DNA from: XYA12-FULL-58-9 sp001798605
GTDB lineage: Bacteria; Myxococcota; XYA12-FULL-58-9
Assembly: GCA_036736205.1 (NCBI GenBank)
Contig: DAINMX010000013.1
Location: 1 to 54,973 of the forward strand
Reading direction: 5' to 3'
DNA: 54,973 bases
Of the stretch, positions 1-10,485 are shown piece after piece. Each line of letters opens with the position of its first letter. Positions within the stretch are counted from its first letter, which is position 1. Made by a program: the position numbers and the translations under genes. Below the pieces are notes generated by a model. That model did not search any database, had not been told where the DNA came from, and saw only the letters and a list, made by a program, of their open reading frames with translations.

Positions 1-270
1 GATGGCCCTGAATATGTCGATCTGGCTCAGCCAGCGGACGGCACCTACCTCATTGAGATCGATCCGTTCTCGCTCAACGGACAGACCCCCACGGCAACGG
101 TGAAGGTCTTCTTTGACGGCGGCGGTCAACCAGGGGTCAATGAGTTCGAGTTCACCCGGCTGATCCCCAACAACGAAACGTACTGGGTCGTTGCCCGCGT
201 CCACGTCATCGACAATAATCTCACGCTCGAGGCGATAGACACGACCTCCCTGACCGCGGTCAACAACTGA
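1..270 (+). CDS. C-terminal end of an exported surface protein (partial)
   Basis: An open frame runs from base 1 without a start and stops at TGA 268-270, giving 89 residues. It reads DGPEYVDLAQPADGTYLIEI and goes on as a short beta-rich domain. The pattern GPE-V-x-L-x-x-P-x-x-G-x-Y followed by a polar beta-sandwich is typical of the DUF2135-like or pre-peptidase-like domains that close large secreted proteins of Myxococcota, so export is likely but the signal peptide lies outside the window. The gene converges on the macroglobulin gene with 73 bp between the two stops, and no convincing terminator was seen there. The identity of the full protein cannot be told from this fragment. Confidence 0.7.
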   Translation, partial: DGPEYVDLAQPADGTYLIEIDPFSLNGQTPTATVKVFFDGGGQPGVNEFEFTRLIPNNETYWVVARVHVIDNNLTLEAIDTTSLTAVNN

Positions 271-343
271 CGAGCAACGGGACTTGGGCTGCCACCGCCT
301 TCTGCCAACCCTGCGGCGCTTCCTTGCGCTCAGGGGAAGGCAG

Positions 344-3300
344 CTACCTCTGCTGCTCGATGATAATCGTTTCCCCCGCTGAATAGGCGGCGAACTCTGG
401 CGCGTACATGGGTTGCAGCGTTGCTGGTGCCGCTTTGAAAGTGCCAGCGGTCGTGGCGCGCAAACGATACTTGAATGGATACTCGCCCACCGGCAGCCAC
501 TCGAAGAAGAAACTGGTGTTGCTGTCACGTATCTCTTCGTACCAATAGATGCCGAGATCGAACTTGTGGCTGGAGGTGAGGGTCACAGGCTCGAAGCCTG
601 CTGGACGCGGGTCACGCAGGTGTACGTACTCCATGGCATGCTTGCACTGGATCGAAAGCTGCACCTCTATTTCGTCGCCCACCTCGATACGTGCGCCATC
701 GGCGAGAGGTCGCAGTTTCGCCTCACGACCTGATGGGTCGCGGACGAAATAGGCTCGTTGCACATTGAGGTATTCTCCGCGGCCTTCGCTGGGCATCTTC
801 TCGGTTGAGAAGTGCCAGGTGGCCGAGGCAAAGGCGTAACCCTTGGTGTCCTTGTGCACGATGACGCTCGCGTGTTTTTGCGGCGACAGGTCGCCGCCGG
901 CAATGACGATTTGATTGCTTCTGCCAGTATACTCGGTGGGATCGAACACAAATTCCTTGCGCACATCTCCGGCCTCGACACTGATCGCCTCGCGCAACCC
1001 CATCTGTCCGGTCTGCTTGAGAAAGTGTGCGAGGGAATAGACGACCTCGGCGGTGGCGCGTGTCGACTTCCAGTGGTTCAACTTCTTGTTGAGAAACAAC
1101 CACAACACCAGGCCGTCGCGGCGCTCGTCATCGGGGACGAGCTCGGTGAGGGCGCGAAGCGCGAAGGCGTGGCTCTCGATGGTGTCGTTGTACCAGAGCC
1201 AAGAACGGTCTTCGGCTGCCCAGAAGGTACCTTGGTCCTCAGTGGTTTTGGCGGAGTCCATAACGCTGTCCCACACGAGGCGGGCGTCTCGATTTTTGTC
1301 CATGCGCGCCAATGTAAGAGCGAGATATCCCTTGAGATACGGCGAGTGTTCTTTCCAGTGCTTGAAGGAAAAATTGAGCATTTCTTCGCGTTCTTTGTCC
1401 GTGAAGACGCCTCCGGTCCAACCGGAATCGGGGAAGCTCGACAGGGTGTAATTGAGGAAAGTCACCATTTCCCAACAACAGTCCTCTTTCATTGCGCTGT
1501 TTAGGATTTCTTCGATGTAGTGGCGATGCAAATACAGCCAAGCCCGCTCGGTGACGTCGCGGGGTACATCGACGCCAAATTCGAGCGCCTTGGCAAAACC
1601 ATGCATCACATACAGGGTGATGTAAGGCGAGGGGCGACCACCGGGGAACCACGGGAACGCCCCCGAGGAAGTTTGCGTTTTCCGCAGCTTGCCGAGGGCT
1701 CCGTCGCGGTTCGCGCGGGCGACTTTGGGGTCGAGAACGCGAATCAACTGGGACTCGTCCGTGTTGCCACCTTGGGATTGTTGCAGCCACGGAGTCTCCT
1801 CCAGCGCCATCTTGCGGTTCGGATCATCGCTGTTCCACTTCTCCAGTTGGGTACTGCGCTTCGACAGCTCTTTGGCCATCCGTCCCACAGCGGGGTAGTC
1901 GTCGTACATGCTGGTGAGGATACCGGTGGAGATGAAGCGGTTGAGGGTTTGTTCCGAGCACTCGTAGGGATAATTCACCAAGTACGGCAAGGCCGAGAGC
2001 ACCGAGTAGAAGAGCTGCGCGTCGACCGTGACCACCATTTGGTCGTCCACACGGGTCGAATCATCATCCTTGGCGAGATCTTCGAATCGCAATTCCTTGC
2101 GCACCTCGTCCTTGAGTACCGCGAAGCGCGACTGCATCAAGTGCATACGGCCTGGCAACAGTGGCATGGGTCGCAGCTCACCGTCCGAGAGACCACCGGA
2201 TTTGGCGGTCACCTTGATCGCCACCAAACCAACCTCCACCGGGGTGCGAATGGGAAAGGCCAGGTTGGTGCCGCCATCGGGTTTAACTGAGAAGGCGCGA
2301 CTCACCCCGCCCTTCTGACCACCAAAACGGTCGAGGACGCTCTTCTGGGTCTCGGGATCAATGATGTCGAAGACCAACTCACCGGTGAGCTCCTGCTTTG
2401 CGGCATTGTTGACGACGACCTTGAGCTCCGCTCTGTCTCCCTCGCGAAGAAAGCGCGGCAGATAGGGCCGGACCATCAACTCCTTGATGGTCTCAACCTC
2501 ACGCTTGAGCGAGGCGGAGGCGAGATCACGTGCGACTGCGTGAAACCAGACGTTCCAGGAAGTCACCGAATCGGGCACCTCGAACTCGATGGTCACCGAG
2601 CCATCCTCAGCCGCCAACAGGTGCGGCTGCCAGAAGGCGGTTTCGGCAAAATTCTCCCGCACCTGGATGGTTTCGCTCGCAGGCGTTGATCGCGTAACAT
2701 CCTCAGCCTTGGCGACCTCGTATTCNNNNNNNNNNNNNNNNNNNNNNNNNNNNNNNNNNNNNNNNNNNNNNNNNNNNNNNNNNNNNNNNNNNNNNNNNNN
2801 NNNNNNNNNNNNNNNNNNNNNNNNNCATTCCGTGCATGCCCACCCCGCCGATGCCGTAACCTGAATAGGTGATGAGACTGTCGCCCTCGAGGGGCGAGTA
2901 ACTGGTCGGGCTGGTGAATCCGTGACTGCCAACCCAGGTTTGGGACGCAGGTTTCAGGCTCGTGTGAAAATCAGGTCCGCCAACAAAGGTTGGGAAATAT
3001 TCGCGCGCAGACATGGGAGAGTGCGGCACAAATGCATCCAGACTCCTGTCGTACATATAGGCGAGCACCTCGGCTGCGCGTTTCGGGGTGTTTTCGGGGT
3101 TCGGATCGAGCACCTTGATCTGCCATTTCTCCTTGGTGCCTGGACGCAACCTATCGCGAAAGGTCGACACTTCGATTTCCAGCTCTTTGTTGTCCCAGGG
3201 CACCATGATGTGCTCGGAGAAACGGATGAGTTGGTGATCCCGGACGGCCGTCAATGCCACGGTAAAACCGCCACGCATGTTCTCGGTGATGGGGATCTCT

Positions 3301-6300
3301 ATCCACGTCGCATCCTTGCTGGAATCGAGACGCCGCTCATCGAAACGCAGGTTATCTCGAAATACCTGGATTCCCAGCGGTTGCTCACTCAGGCCCGATG
3401 TCGCAAGGAGCCGCAGGCGCTCTCCCACCTTGACCATGCTCTTCTCTGGCAAGAGGAGTCCCGCCACCGGCACGGGTGACCGCGCTCCGGCCACGACAAG
3501 ATCCTTCTGGGTAACAAATCGCTCACCCAAGAGGTCCTCGGTCTCGTAGTGCAGTCGGTACACCCCGGCAGGCAGACCCGGCACAGTTACGACAGCCTGA
3601 CCTTTGAGGTCGTGCTGCAAAACACCTTTTGCCTTTTCGACGCCGTCTGGCCAAGACCGCATGACCGACCACGGGTGAAAATTGTGCCGCCAACGCGGCC
3701 GTCGCATGTCATCGACCGTTGCGAACGTGTTCTTGTCTTGCCCCGGTGCCAGAAATACCGGCACGTCAGCAGGCAACATGGCTTGCGCGGGCACCTGCAA
3801 TGCAACCACACGGTAAGTGCCTTCGCCCGCCTGAGGCACTCCGTCGAGATCGGTGCGCAGGATGTCGAGTTTGACGTCGTCCCCTGCGACGTGGAATCCG
3901 ACTGCGTCCGAAACCATGGCGGAGATGGCGACAAATCCAATATTGAAGTCACGCCTTGCGCTGCGCGTCTCACCTCCCTCATCGGTGACATCGATGCTCA
4001 CATCGTAACGGTAATGGAGTTCCTTCGCTTGCACAGCGAGCTTCTCGTCGGCAGATGGAGTGAAGGTGAAGAAGAGCTCTCCCTTCTCATCGAGCGCGGT
4101 GATGCCACCCGCGATAGTCTCTGAGCTCGTGTTGGCACCGCCCCAGCCGTAATAGTCCCACCACCACGGACGCACGGGCGAGCGCACCACTCGCCAATCG
4201 ACCTTGCCGCGGGTAACAGGCAAACCGAAGTAATAGCGCGCCTCTCCCTTGAGGGTGGCTGGTTGATTGAGCCGCAGAGGTACCGCTGGCTCGAGCAAAC
4301 GTGTTTCGAAGGTTGGGCGTTTGTATTCCTCGACCTTGAACGACGCGGCACCGTTGTGGGATGACCCAAGCTGCCAGGCACCGAGCAACCGCCCCGAAGG
4401 CAAAACGAATTCTCCAGAAGCCGTACCAAAAGAGTTGGTGGTCACCTTCTTTTTGGCCACCACCTGGTAGTTCGGATCGTAAAGATAAATCGTAACCGTC
4501 TGCTTAGGGGCGATCTTGAAGTCGCCGCGTTGGTGCTTGCCCCGAAACACGAGAGCCTTGAAATGAAGGGTCTGCAGCGGCCGATAAATACTCCGGTCGG
4601 TGTAGAGAATGGTGTCGTATTGAGATCCGGACTCCCGCGCTCGATAGAGATAACCCTCATCCGTGTCGATGGCGATGTCCTTGCCCTTTTGGGCGAAGAG
4701 AAAATACTCACCTTCGTGACGCCGAAACACCGCCCGACCGTTCGCTCCCGTCGACTTCGTCTCCACCGGATGATGACGCCCGTAGTAGTCAACCTTGTAC
4801 AGAGAAACTTTGGTGCCGGCGAGCGGCTGGCCGGTTTGCCCCGACACGGCGTCCACCTCGACCGTGCCGTTCTCCCACGATGAAACAAGTACAAGGTCGC
4901 CGATGACGATGTGGGCCGCGGTCATGACGTTGTTCTCGGGGGCAAAGTCTTCCCGCGCCGAGGCGACCACAACGTAGAAACCCGGCCGCGACATGGGAGG
5001 AATCATGAACGCCTGGTGGTACTCGTAGTCAGCTGTAGTTGGCAGCTCGACCTTCCATACATGGTCGGGTTGCCTCTTTTGCAGTCGCTCGATGTCCCTC
5101 GCGTCCGGCAACAATTGGTAATCGTCGGCCTTGGCCAGGTGTTTCTTGAGATCAACGGCATACGCCTGCAGATGCAATGCTGTGAGGTTCTTATAGTGAA
5201 CGCCAAGTGACTGTTTCTGTGCGGCGTCGCTCGCCATGCCATCGATGGAGTACGCCGGCATTTCGATGGTCTCGATGATGTTTTGACAACGCTGCCCTCC
5301 GAGGCTCTCGGGAAAGGCATCATGTCCCTCTTTGGCGATCTTCCGTGCGCGAATCAGGCGGTCGGGAGCATCTTCCCCTTGGGTGAGATTGGCCAAGAGC
5401 GCCATTCCCATGGCCCACCAAGGTTTCTGCCGCGCTGCCTGGAGGTGCTCTTTGAGATCTGAGACCAACAACTGGCGAGCCGATTCTGCGGTGAAATGTG
5501 CGCGCAAGATCTCCGTGAGGGCGAGCCGCGCTTCCAACGCGGCTTCTTGGTCTCCCATTTCTCCATGCCAACGTTGCAGATCGTTGAGAATGAAGCTGAC
5601 TTTTGTCAACGGGTGCTCCGCCATGTCCTCGAGGGATACGTCTTTGGGGCCTGCCAACAGCTCGGCGAGGTCGAGTTCAAACACCCGATTCGTTTGCTCG
5701 GGCCGCCAACCGGTGGTGTCAGCCAAAAGGGAACTCCACATGTACGACACGGAATCACGCAGGCTGCCACGAATCTGTCGCGGGTAGTTGTTACCCCGCA
5801 CGTGCTCCTCGAGGACGGCGACGGGTTGACGCCCGAGTTGCTGACGATGCTGAAAGACCTCGATGTAGACCCTATTGACTTCCTCGAAGATTTGCTCCCG
5901 AGTCCACTTCTTCAGATCCACAGGCCCCTTGGTGTCGACTCGCTCACGCTTGCCAATCTCCCAGGCATAGGCCCCCGCGTAGGTGACCAACGCGTCGGCA
6001 TAGTACAGTCGCACCACCGTTGCGCCCAGCAAATCCTCAGGCCATTTTTGTTCCTTGAGAAATAGGACAGCGGTTTCGTACCCGTGAAGACCGATGCGCA
6101 ATTGTACGGTGCGCAACAACGCCCTCACCCGCTCTTCTGAAGTCCCACTGGCATTGGCCTGGGCGAGAAGCCTCTCGGCGAGCTCAATGGCCGCAGCCAA
6201 TTTTTGCTCGTCTTGTAATGCCCCGACCTCCTGCCATTGTTCACCACGCACACCGGACCACTCGACCACTTGGAGCGGCTGTGGAGGAGGTGGAGGCGGA

Positions 6301-6371
6301 GGTTGTCGCTCACACGCAGAAGAGACCATCAAGAGCACTGCTTGCACCCACAGACGTTGGTATTTAGACAT
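344..6371 (-). CDS. Large alpha-2-macroglobulin family lipoprotein, interrupted by an assembly gap
   Basis: This is a bacterial alpha-2-macroglobulin, a protease-trapping envelope protein. The start at 6371 is chosen because a strong AGGAGG lies just before it and it gives a lipoprotein signal, MSKYQRLWVQ... with lipobox VSSAC (Cys20), followed by a run of prolines. The upstream in-frame Met is not needed. The N-terminal part (1182 codons) holds a helical region and MG-type beta domains, ending in a Gly-rich stretch at the gap. The C-terminal part (793 residues plus stop) resumes with a VRENFAETAFWQP segment, the usual MG sequence before the thioester domain. An intact thioester motif, PYECSEQTLNRF, has its CSEQ codons at 1949-1960. 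Both flanks of the gap end on codon boundaries, so a missing length divisible by three would restore one protein of about 2000 residues. No penicillin-binding protein gene (the usual PBP1C partner) is adjacent; a two-component pair is divergent. Confidence 0.9.
2726..2825. other. 100-N scaffolding gap inside the macroglobulin gene
   Basis: One hundred consecutive N bases. The round number suggests a placeholder of unknown true length. On the minus strand the coding frame is complete to base 2826 and resumes in phase at 2725, whereas 100 is not a multiple of three. The protein just before the gap is Gly-rich (SGYGIGGVGMHGM), so the missing piece is probably a repetitive Gly-rich linker that broke the assembly. 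Confidence 0.98.
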
Positions 6372-6553
6372 CAATTCCCTCCTGTTCGGTCGCGAGCCTA
6401 ACACAGGTCGACGCTTGCGACATGCCGCACCCGCCGCAATCTGTCGGATTGGCGCAGAAAATCGGGAACCGCTACACCCAGATTGCACATTCCCGATCAA
6501 TGCAGTGACTCAACCTCGGAGTCGTTGATACTCTCGGCACCGAGGAGCAACTC

Positions 6554-7234
6554 ATGGCAAACGTTCTCGTGGTCGATGACGATGGCCACATTCGCGAGGT
6601 GGTACGCTTCGCTTTGGAAAAATCCGGATATGCCGTGGAGGAGGCCGCCGACGGGGCGGCTGCACTGGAAGCATTTAGCCATCGCCCCTTCGATGTCGTG
6701 GTCTTGGACATTATCATGCCAGAGCTCGATGGCATCGAGGTTTGTCGCCGCCTGCGCCAAGTTTCGAGGGTGCCAATCCTGTTTCTATCGAGCCGCGACG
6801 AGGAGATCGATCGCATTCTTGGCCTGGAGATTGGTGCCGACGACTACTTGACCAAGCCTTTCAGTCCGCGCGAACTCACCGCCCGTGTCAAAGCCCTGTT
6901 GCGCCGCACCATGCCTCATGAGAAACAACCGACCCAAACACTGAAACGCGGGCCTCTTTGCATGGATATCGAAAGGCATCAGTGTTTTTGGCAAACCACG
7001 GAGATCCTCCTCACCGTTACTGAGTTTGCAATCTTGAGGACGCTCCTCAACACCCCTGGCAAGGTGTTCACCCGCGACGAGCTCGTGGACCGCGCCTACG
7101 GGCACGGTCACGTGATCACCGAGCGGACCGTAGACAGCCACGTCCGTCGCATACGCAAGAAGATCAGTGACCATGGAGGAGACCCCGTGGAAACGGTCTA
7201 CGGCATGGGCTATCGACTGCGGGAAGAGATGTGA
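6554..7234 (+). CDS. OmpR-family response regulator
   Basis: A 226-residue DNA-binding response regulator. The receiver domain (about 1-115) has the acidic cluster D8-D9-D10, phospho-acceptor D52 in VVLDIIMPE, a Ser in the switch position (FLSSRD) and the conserved Lys in YLTKPFSP. The C-terminal winged helix (about 130-226) carries the OmpR/PhoB signature with ERTVDSHVRRIRKKI and ends VYGMGYRLREEM. A GAGGAG lies six bases before the ATG. The stop overlaps the start of the sensor kinase, so the two are translated together. It is divergent from the macroglobulin gene with 182 bp between, which might include a target site, though no clear direct repeat was found there. The signal and regulon are unknown. 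Some likeness to CreB exists but is not enough for a name. Confidence 0.95.
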   Translation: MANVLVVDDDGHIREVVRFALEKSGYAVEEAADGAAALEAFSHRPFDVVVLDIIMPELDGIEVCRRLRQVSRVPILFLSSRDEEIDRILGLEIGADDYLTKPFSPRELTARVKALLRRTMPHEKQPTQTLKRGPLCMDIERHQCFWQTTEILLTVTEFAILRTLLNTPGKVFTRDELVDRAYGHGHVITERTVDSHVRRIRKKISDHGGDPVETVYGMGYRLREEM

Positions 7235-8787
7235 CCTGGCCGCGCCCAAGTATCCGCCAACTGCTTCTGGGGGTGAATGTCTCCATCCTGAGCGTTCCGA
7301 TTCTGGCCGTTGTGTTTCTGCGCATCTACGATACCCACCTGATTCAACAAACCGAACGCCAGTTGATCGCCGAGGCCGTCCTCATTGGCGAAGTTTGGCG
7401 AGACCGCTGGCTCGAGCACAGCGGCTTAGCCACCGACACAGCCCCCTCCATTCGCCCGTCCGGCGATGATGCCGGACCCTTTTTCCCGATCGAGCCGATC
7501 TTGGATCTGAGCGAAGGGACCTTACCCCCGATTTCGGATCCCCCCAGCGCGTATGTCGAGCCCAGCAACGAACCGGCGTGGCTTGCCGGGTCGCAAATTA
7601 TGCCGCTCTTGGAGCGGGCACAAACAGTCAATCTTAGCGGTGTGCGGGTTCTCGATCACAGTGGTTGCGTTGTTGCGACAACAGGCAACGATCTGGGTGC
7701 CTGCCTCGGTAACCTCCCGGAGGTTGCCGAAGGGCTCGCGGGAAGATATTCCGCCGTTGCCCGTGAGCGCATCAGCGACGAGCCCGCACCACCACTTACC
7801 AGCATCAGTCGCCGCGGCAAGATTCGCGTCTTCTGCGTAATTCCGATTTTCTCCGACGGCAAGGTTGTTGGAGCGGTTCGAATGTCCCGCACTGCGCTGG
7901 ATCCGCTGAAGTCCCTGTGGTTTCACAGCCACAATTTACTCGTGGCTCTGATGCTGTGTGTGGCCCTAACCATTGTCATCAGCCTGTTCCTCTCGTACGC
8001 CATCACTCGTCCGGTTGCCGCGATCACTGCGGCCGCGCAAGTCACGGCGCGGGGCGAAGAGCGAAAAGGGCCATTGGTCGCCAAGGGCCTCGTACCGGAC
8101 GAAGTTCACCGTCTGGGGGCGGCCCTTGAGCTGATGACGGCACAGTTGACCCAACGCGCCAATTACATCGCCGATTTCGCTGCGACCGTGAGTCATGAGC
8201 TGAAAACTCCGCTCACAGGAATTCGCGGCGCGACAGAGTTGTTGCAAGAATCGGGACAACAGATGAGCGACGAACAGCGCTCGCGTTTCTTGTCGAACAT
8301 CGATGCCGATGCGGAACACATGGAACAGCTTGTGACGCGACTGCTGCTTCTAGCCCGCATTCAAAACACTCGGGAAGCGGAGGAACCGATCAACCTGCTG
8401 GCCTTTTTTTCCCAGCTCAAAGAGCGCTACGGCGACGCACTCCAGGTGTCGATCGTCGGTGTTCCCTCGCTTACCATCAACAGAGCCCATCTCGAATCGG
8501 CGGTGCGCAATCTCATCGACAACGGCATCCGCCATGGCAACGGCCAACCGGTCGAAGTGATGGTGTCGGACCGCAACGGTCGCCTGGAAGTGACAGTTCG
8601 CGACCATGGCAGGGGCATCAGCAACGCCAATCGCGAACGGATATTCGAGCGCTTCTTCACGACTGAGAGAGACCTCGGGGGGACGGGCTTGGGACTTGCC
8701 ATTGTCAAAGCGGTCGCTGACAACCGAGAGGGCAGCGTCTCATTGGCGACCGGGCCAGAGGGTACGACGTTCACCCTCCTTCTCTGA
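7231..8787 (+). CDS. Two-component sensor histidine kinase
   Basis: A 518-residue membrane kinase that starts at GTG 7231, overlapping the regulator stop by four bases, with GGGAAGAG in front. Transmembrane segment 1 is at about 10-30, a periplasmic sensor of about 200 residues follows, and segment 2 is at about 230-255. A HAMP linker leads to the H-box SHELKTPLTGIRG with phospho-acceptor His322. The ATP domain shows the N-box (RNLIDNGIRHG), G1 (DHGRGI), F-box (FERFF) and G2 (GGTGLGLAIVK), so it should be active. The arrangement and H-box surroundings recall CreC/ChvG-type sensors, but the periplasmic domain is not one I can name. It presumably phosphorylates the regulator encoded just upstream at D52. 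Confidence 0.95.
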   Translation: MTWPRPSIRQLLLGVNVSILSVPILAVVFLRIYDTHLIQQTERQLIAEAVLIGEVWRDRWLEHSGLATDTAPSIRPSGDDAGPFFPIEPILDLSEGTLPPISDPPSAYVEPSNEPAWLAGSQIMPLLERAQTVNLSGVRVLDHSGCVVATTGNDLGACLGNLPEVAEGLAGRYSAVARERISDEPAPPLTSISRRGKIRVFCVIPIFSDGKVVGAVRMSRTALDPLKSLWFHSHNLLVALMLCVALTIVISLFLSYAITRPVAAITAAAQVTARGEERKGPLVAKGLVPDEVHRLGAALELMTAQLTQRANYIADFAATVSHELKTPLTGIRGATELLQESGQQMSDEQRSRFLSNIDADAEHMEQLVTRLLLLARIQNTREAEEPINLLAFFSQLKERYGDALQVSIVGVPSLTINRAHLESAVRNLIDNGIRHGNGQPVEVMVSDRNGRLEVTVRDHGRGISNANRERIFERFFTTERDLGGTGLGLAIVKAVADNREGSVSLATGPEGTTFTLLL

Positions 8788-8849
8788 CACTCCGAGATGT
8801 CCTCTCCATTTCCATTCTGCTCTGCGTTCTCGGCGAACCCACGTGGTCG

Positions 8850-10370
8850 TCAGTAGCAGACGTTGTAGATATCTCCCGAAAACCAGAAGGCCTCGGGTTC
8901 ATCGGACTCCACGCCAAAATCATCCGCTGGGGTACATCCGTCGGAGCACAGACTCGCTGCGTTGCCACCGACAAACGTGGCACAGTTGCCACTGTTGTCT
9001 TTGTCAACGCAGATGGCAATCGGCGCAGCAAAAGCGAGATTTCCCCGCCGGTCAGCCGCTGACGCCGTCAGGCAAACGATGCCATCTGCCACCATGTTGA
9101 GCGCATCGAACGCGCCACCGGAGCACATCAGGTTGGAAACCGTGGAAAATGCGCCTACGCCGTAGATCATAGGGTGGCATTCGGTTGCCAGGGTGTATGG
9201 GTTCTGCGGCCCGTTGTAGCATGGGTAATAGGTCGCGGACTCGCTGCTTGCGGCGCACAGAAAACGTGGCTCGTGACAGCAATTGTCGATGCAGTAGTAG
9301 AGTACCCCCAAGCGTTCGCAGCCGGGCGGTAGGATTGCTGGCTGGGACACGACGGGCGAGAAATTGGGTAGGCCGACGGCGCCGTACGCGTAATCTATGT
9401 TCCCCACCGCCGCGAGACCGACAGCAATAGCTTTGTCAGGGGCATCGGGCGCCAACGGGTCGGGCAGAACGTCTGGGTTGATCCGATCACACTTCGATCC
9501 CGGCCCACTGCCGAGCAGGAGTTTGCGGCTGTTGTTGGCGCTGCCCTGGCTGTCTAGGGCATACACCGCGACCGTGTTGTCATCAATGCCGAACACGGGT
9601 ACAGCGAGGTGCGCCGTTGTATCGGTGTTGCCGTCGTCCTGGATGCGCAGCCGCGGGAACATGCCCAACTGGTAAAAGTAGGTTGAATCGACGATGTCAC
9701 CATCCCGCAGACCATGATCACCGACGACCTGCCAGGGGCGAGTGCACTCGATTCCACCACCGCCGAATCGCATTCCGTAAATCTCCCGCGACGTAAACGA
9801 GATATCGGGTGGCTCGTTGTCCAACGAGAACACCGTGCCCTCGGTGTGGCTGTTGCCGCCGATATCCCTCGCGGTCACTTCGAGAACCGGAAACACCATG
9901 CGGCCGATGAGGTCCGTATCGAACAGTGCGACAAACGCGTCGGCTTCGTTGTCCCACTGAAGCTGAACGTTGTATTGGTCGGCAATAATCGCAAAGACGG
10001 CGTCGGTGTCCACGCCGTCGGCATCCTCGACCTCTGCCCGAATCTCCATGACGTTGAAGATGAGCTCGTACGGCCGGGGCATGAGAATCCTGATCTCGGG
10101 TCCATCATGAGTTAGGAGCGGTCCAAAGTCGCCCGCGATGACGTCGATGTCCGACGGATAACCGGGGTCCCCGCCCGAAACGTGATAATCGCCGCCAGCC
10201 GTTCCATTGTCTTTCACGCATTTGCCACTCTTGCACTCCTTGCCACTGCCGCAATCCGAGTCCGCGAAGCAATCCGACTCGACCACGCAACCCGTCTGTG
10301 CAACAGTAACCCACGCAAGCAAGAACATACTGACGATCGTGCCTCGTCTCGTCACCTCGACGAACATCAT
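8850..10370 (-). CDS. Cys-rich lipoprotein with Ig-like domain, function unknown
   Basis: A predicted outer-envelope lipoprotein of 506 residues. The start at 10370 (ATG ATG) follows GAGGAGG; the open frame extends further upstream but without a signal peptide. The signal ends in lipobox VAQTGC (Cys28). Next comes a small Cys motif, CFADSDCGSGKECKSGKC, of a kind common in Myxococcota surface proteins, then a Gly/Asp linker. An Ig-like (cadherin/Big-type) stretch at about residues 80-195 ends with FSLDNEPPDISF. The C-terminal half is Cys-rich, probably disulphide-bonded, with no recognised catalytic motif. It converges on the sensor kinase gene (62 bp between stops) and lies downstream of hemW with 115 bp between, so it probably has its own promoter. 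I do not recognise its function. Confidence 0.8.
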   Translation of the reverse strand: MMFVEVTRRGTIVSMFLLAWVTVAQTGCVVESDCFADSDCGSGKECKSGKCVKDNGTAGGDYHVSGGDPGYPSDIDVIAGDFGPLLTHDGPEIRILMPRPYELIFNVMEIRAEVEDADGVDTDAVFAIIADQYNVQLQWDNEADAFVALFDTDLIGRMVFPVLEVTARDIGGNSHTEGTVFSLDNEPPDISFTSREIYGMRFGGGGIECTRPWQVVGDHGLRDGDIVDSTYFYQLGMFPRLRIQDDGNTDTTAHLAVPVFGIDDNTVAVYALDSQGSANNSRKLLLGSGPGSKCDRINPDVLPDPLAPDAPDKAIAVGLAAVGNIDYAYGAVGLPNFSPVVSQPAILPPGCERLGVLYYCIDNCCHEPRFLCAASSESATYYPCYNGPQNPYTLATECHPMIYGVGAFSTVSNLMCSGGAFDALNMVADGIVCLTASAADRRGNLAFAAPIAICVDKDNSGNCATFVGGNAASLCSDGCTPADDFGVESDEPEAFWFSGDIYNVCY

Positions 10371-10485
10371 AGAAGCCTCCTCGACGCCTCTGGCACCCGT
10401 CCAGGGGTCGCAAACGTGAGGATGGCACAAACTCCTGCCACCTCCAACGCCGGGATTGAACTTGAATGACCCCTCTGGTTCGAGC

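Noticed and set aside
8788..8849. CCGAGA/TCTCGG inverted pair between convergent genes
   Set aside because: Only six pairs with a long loop and no T-run, so too weak to call a terminator.
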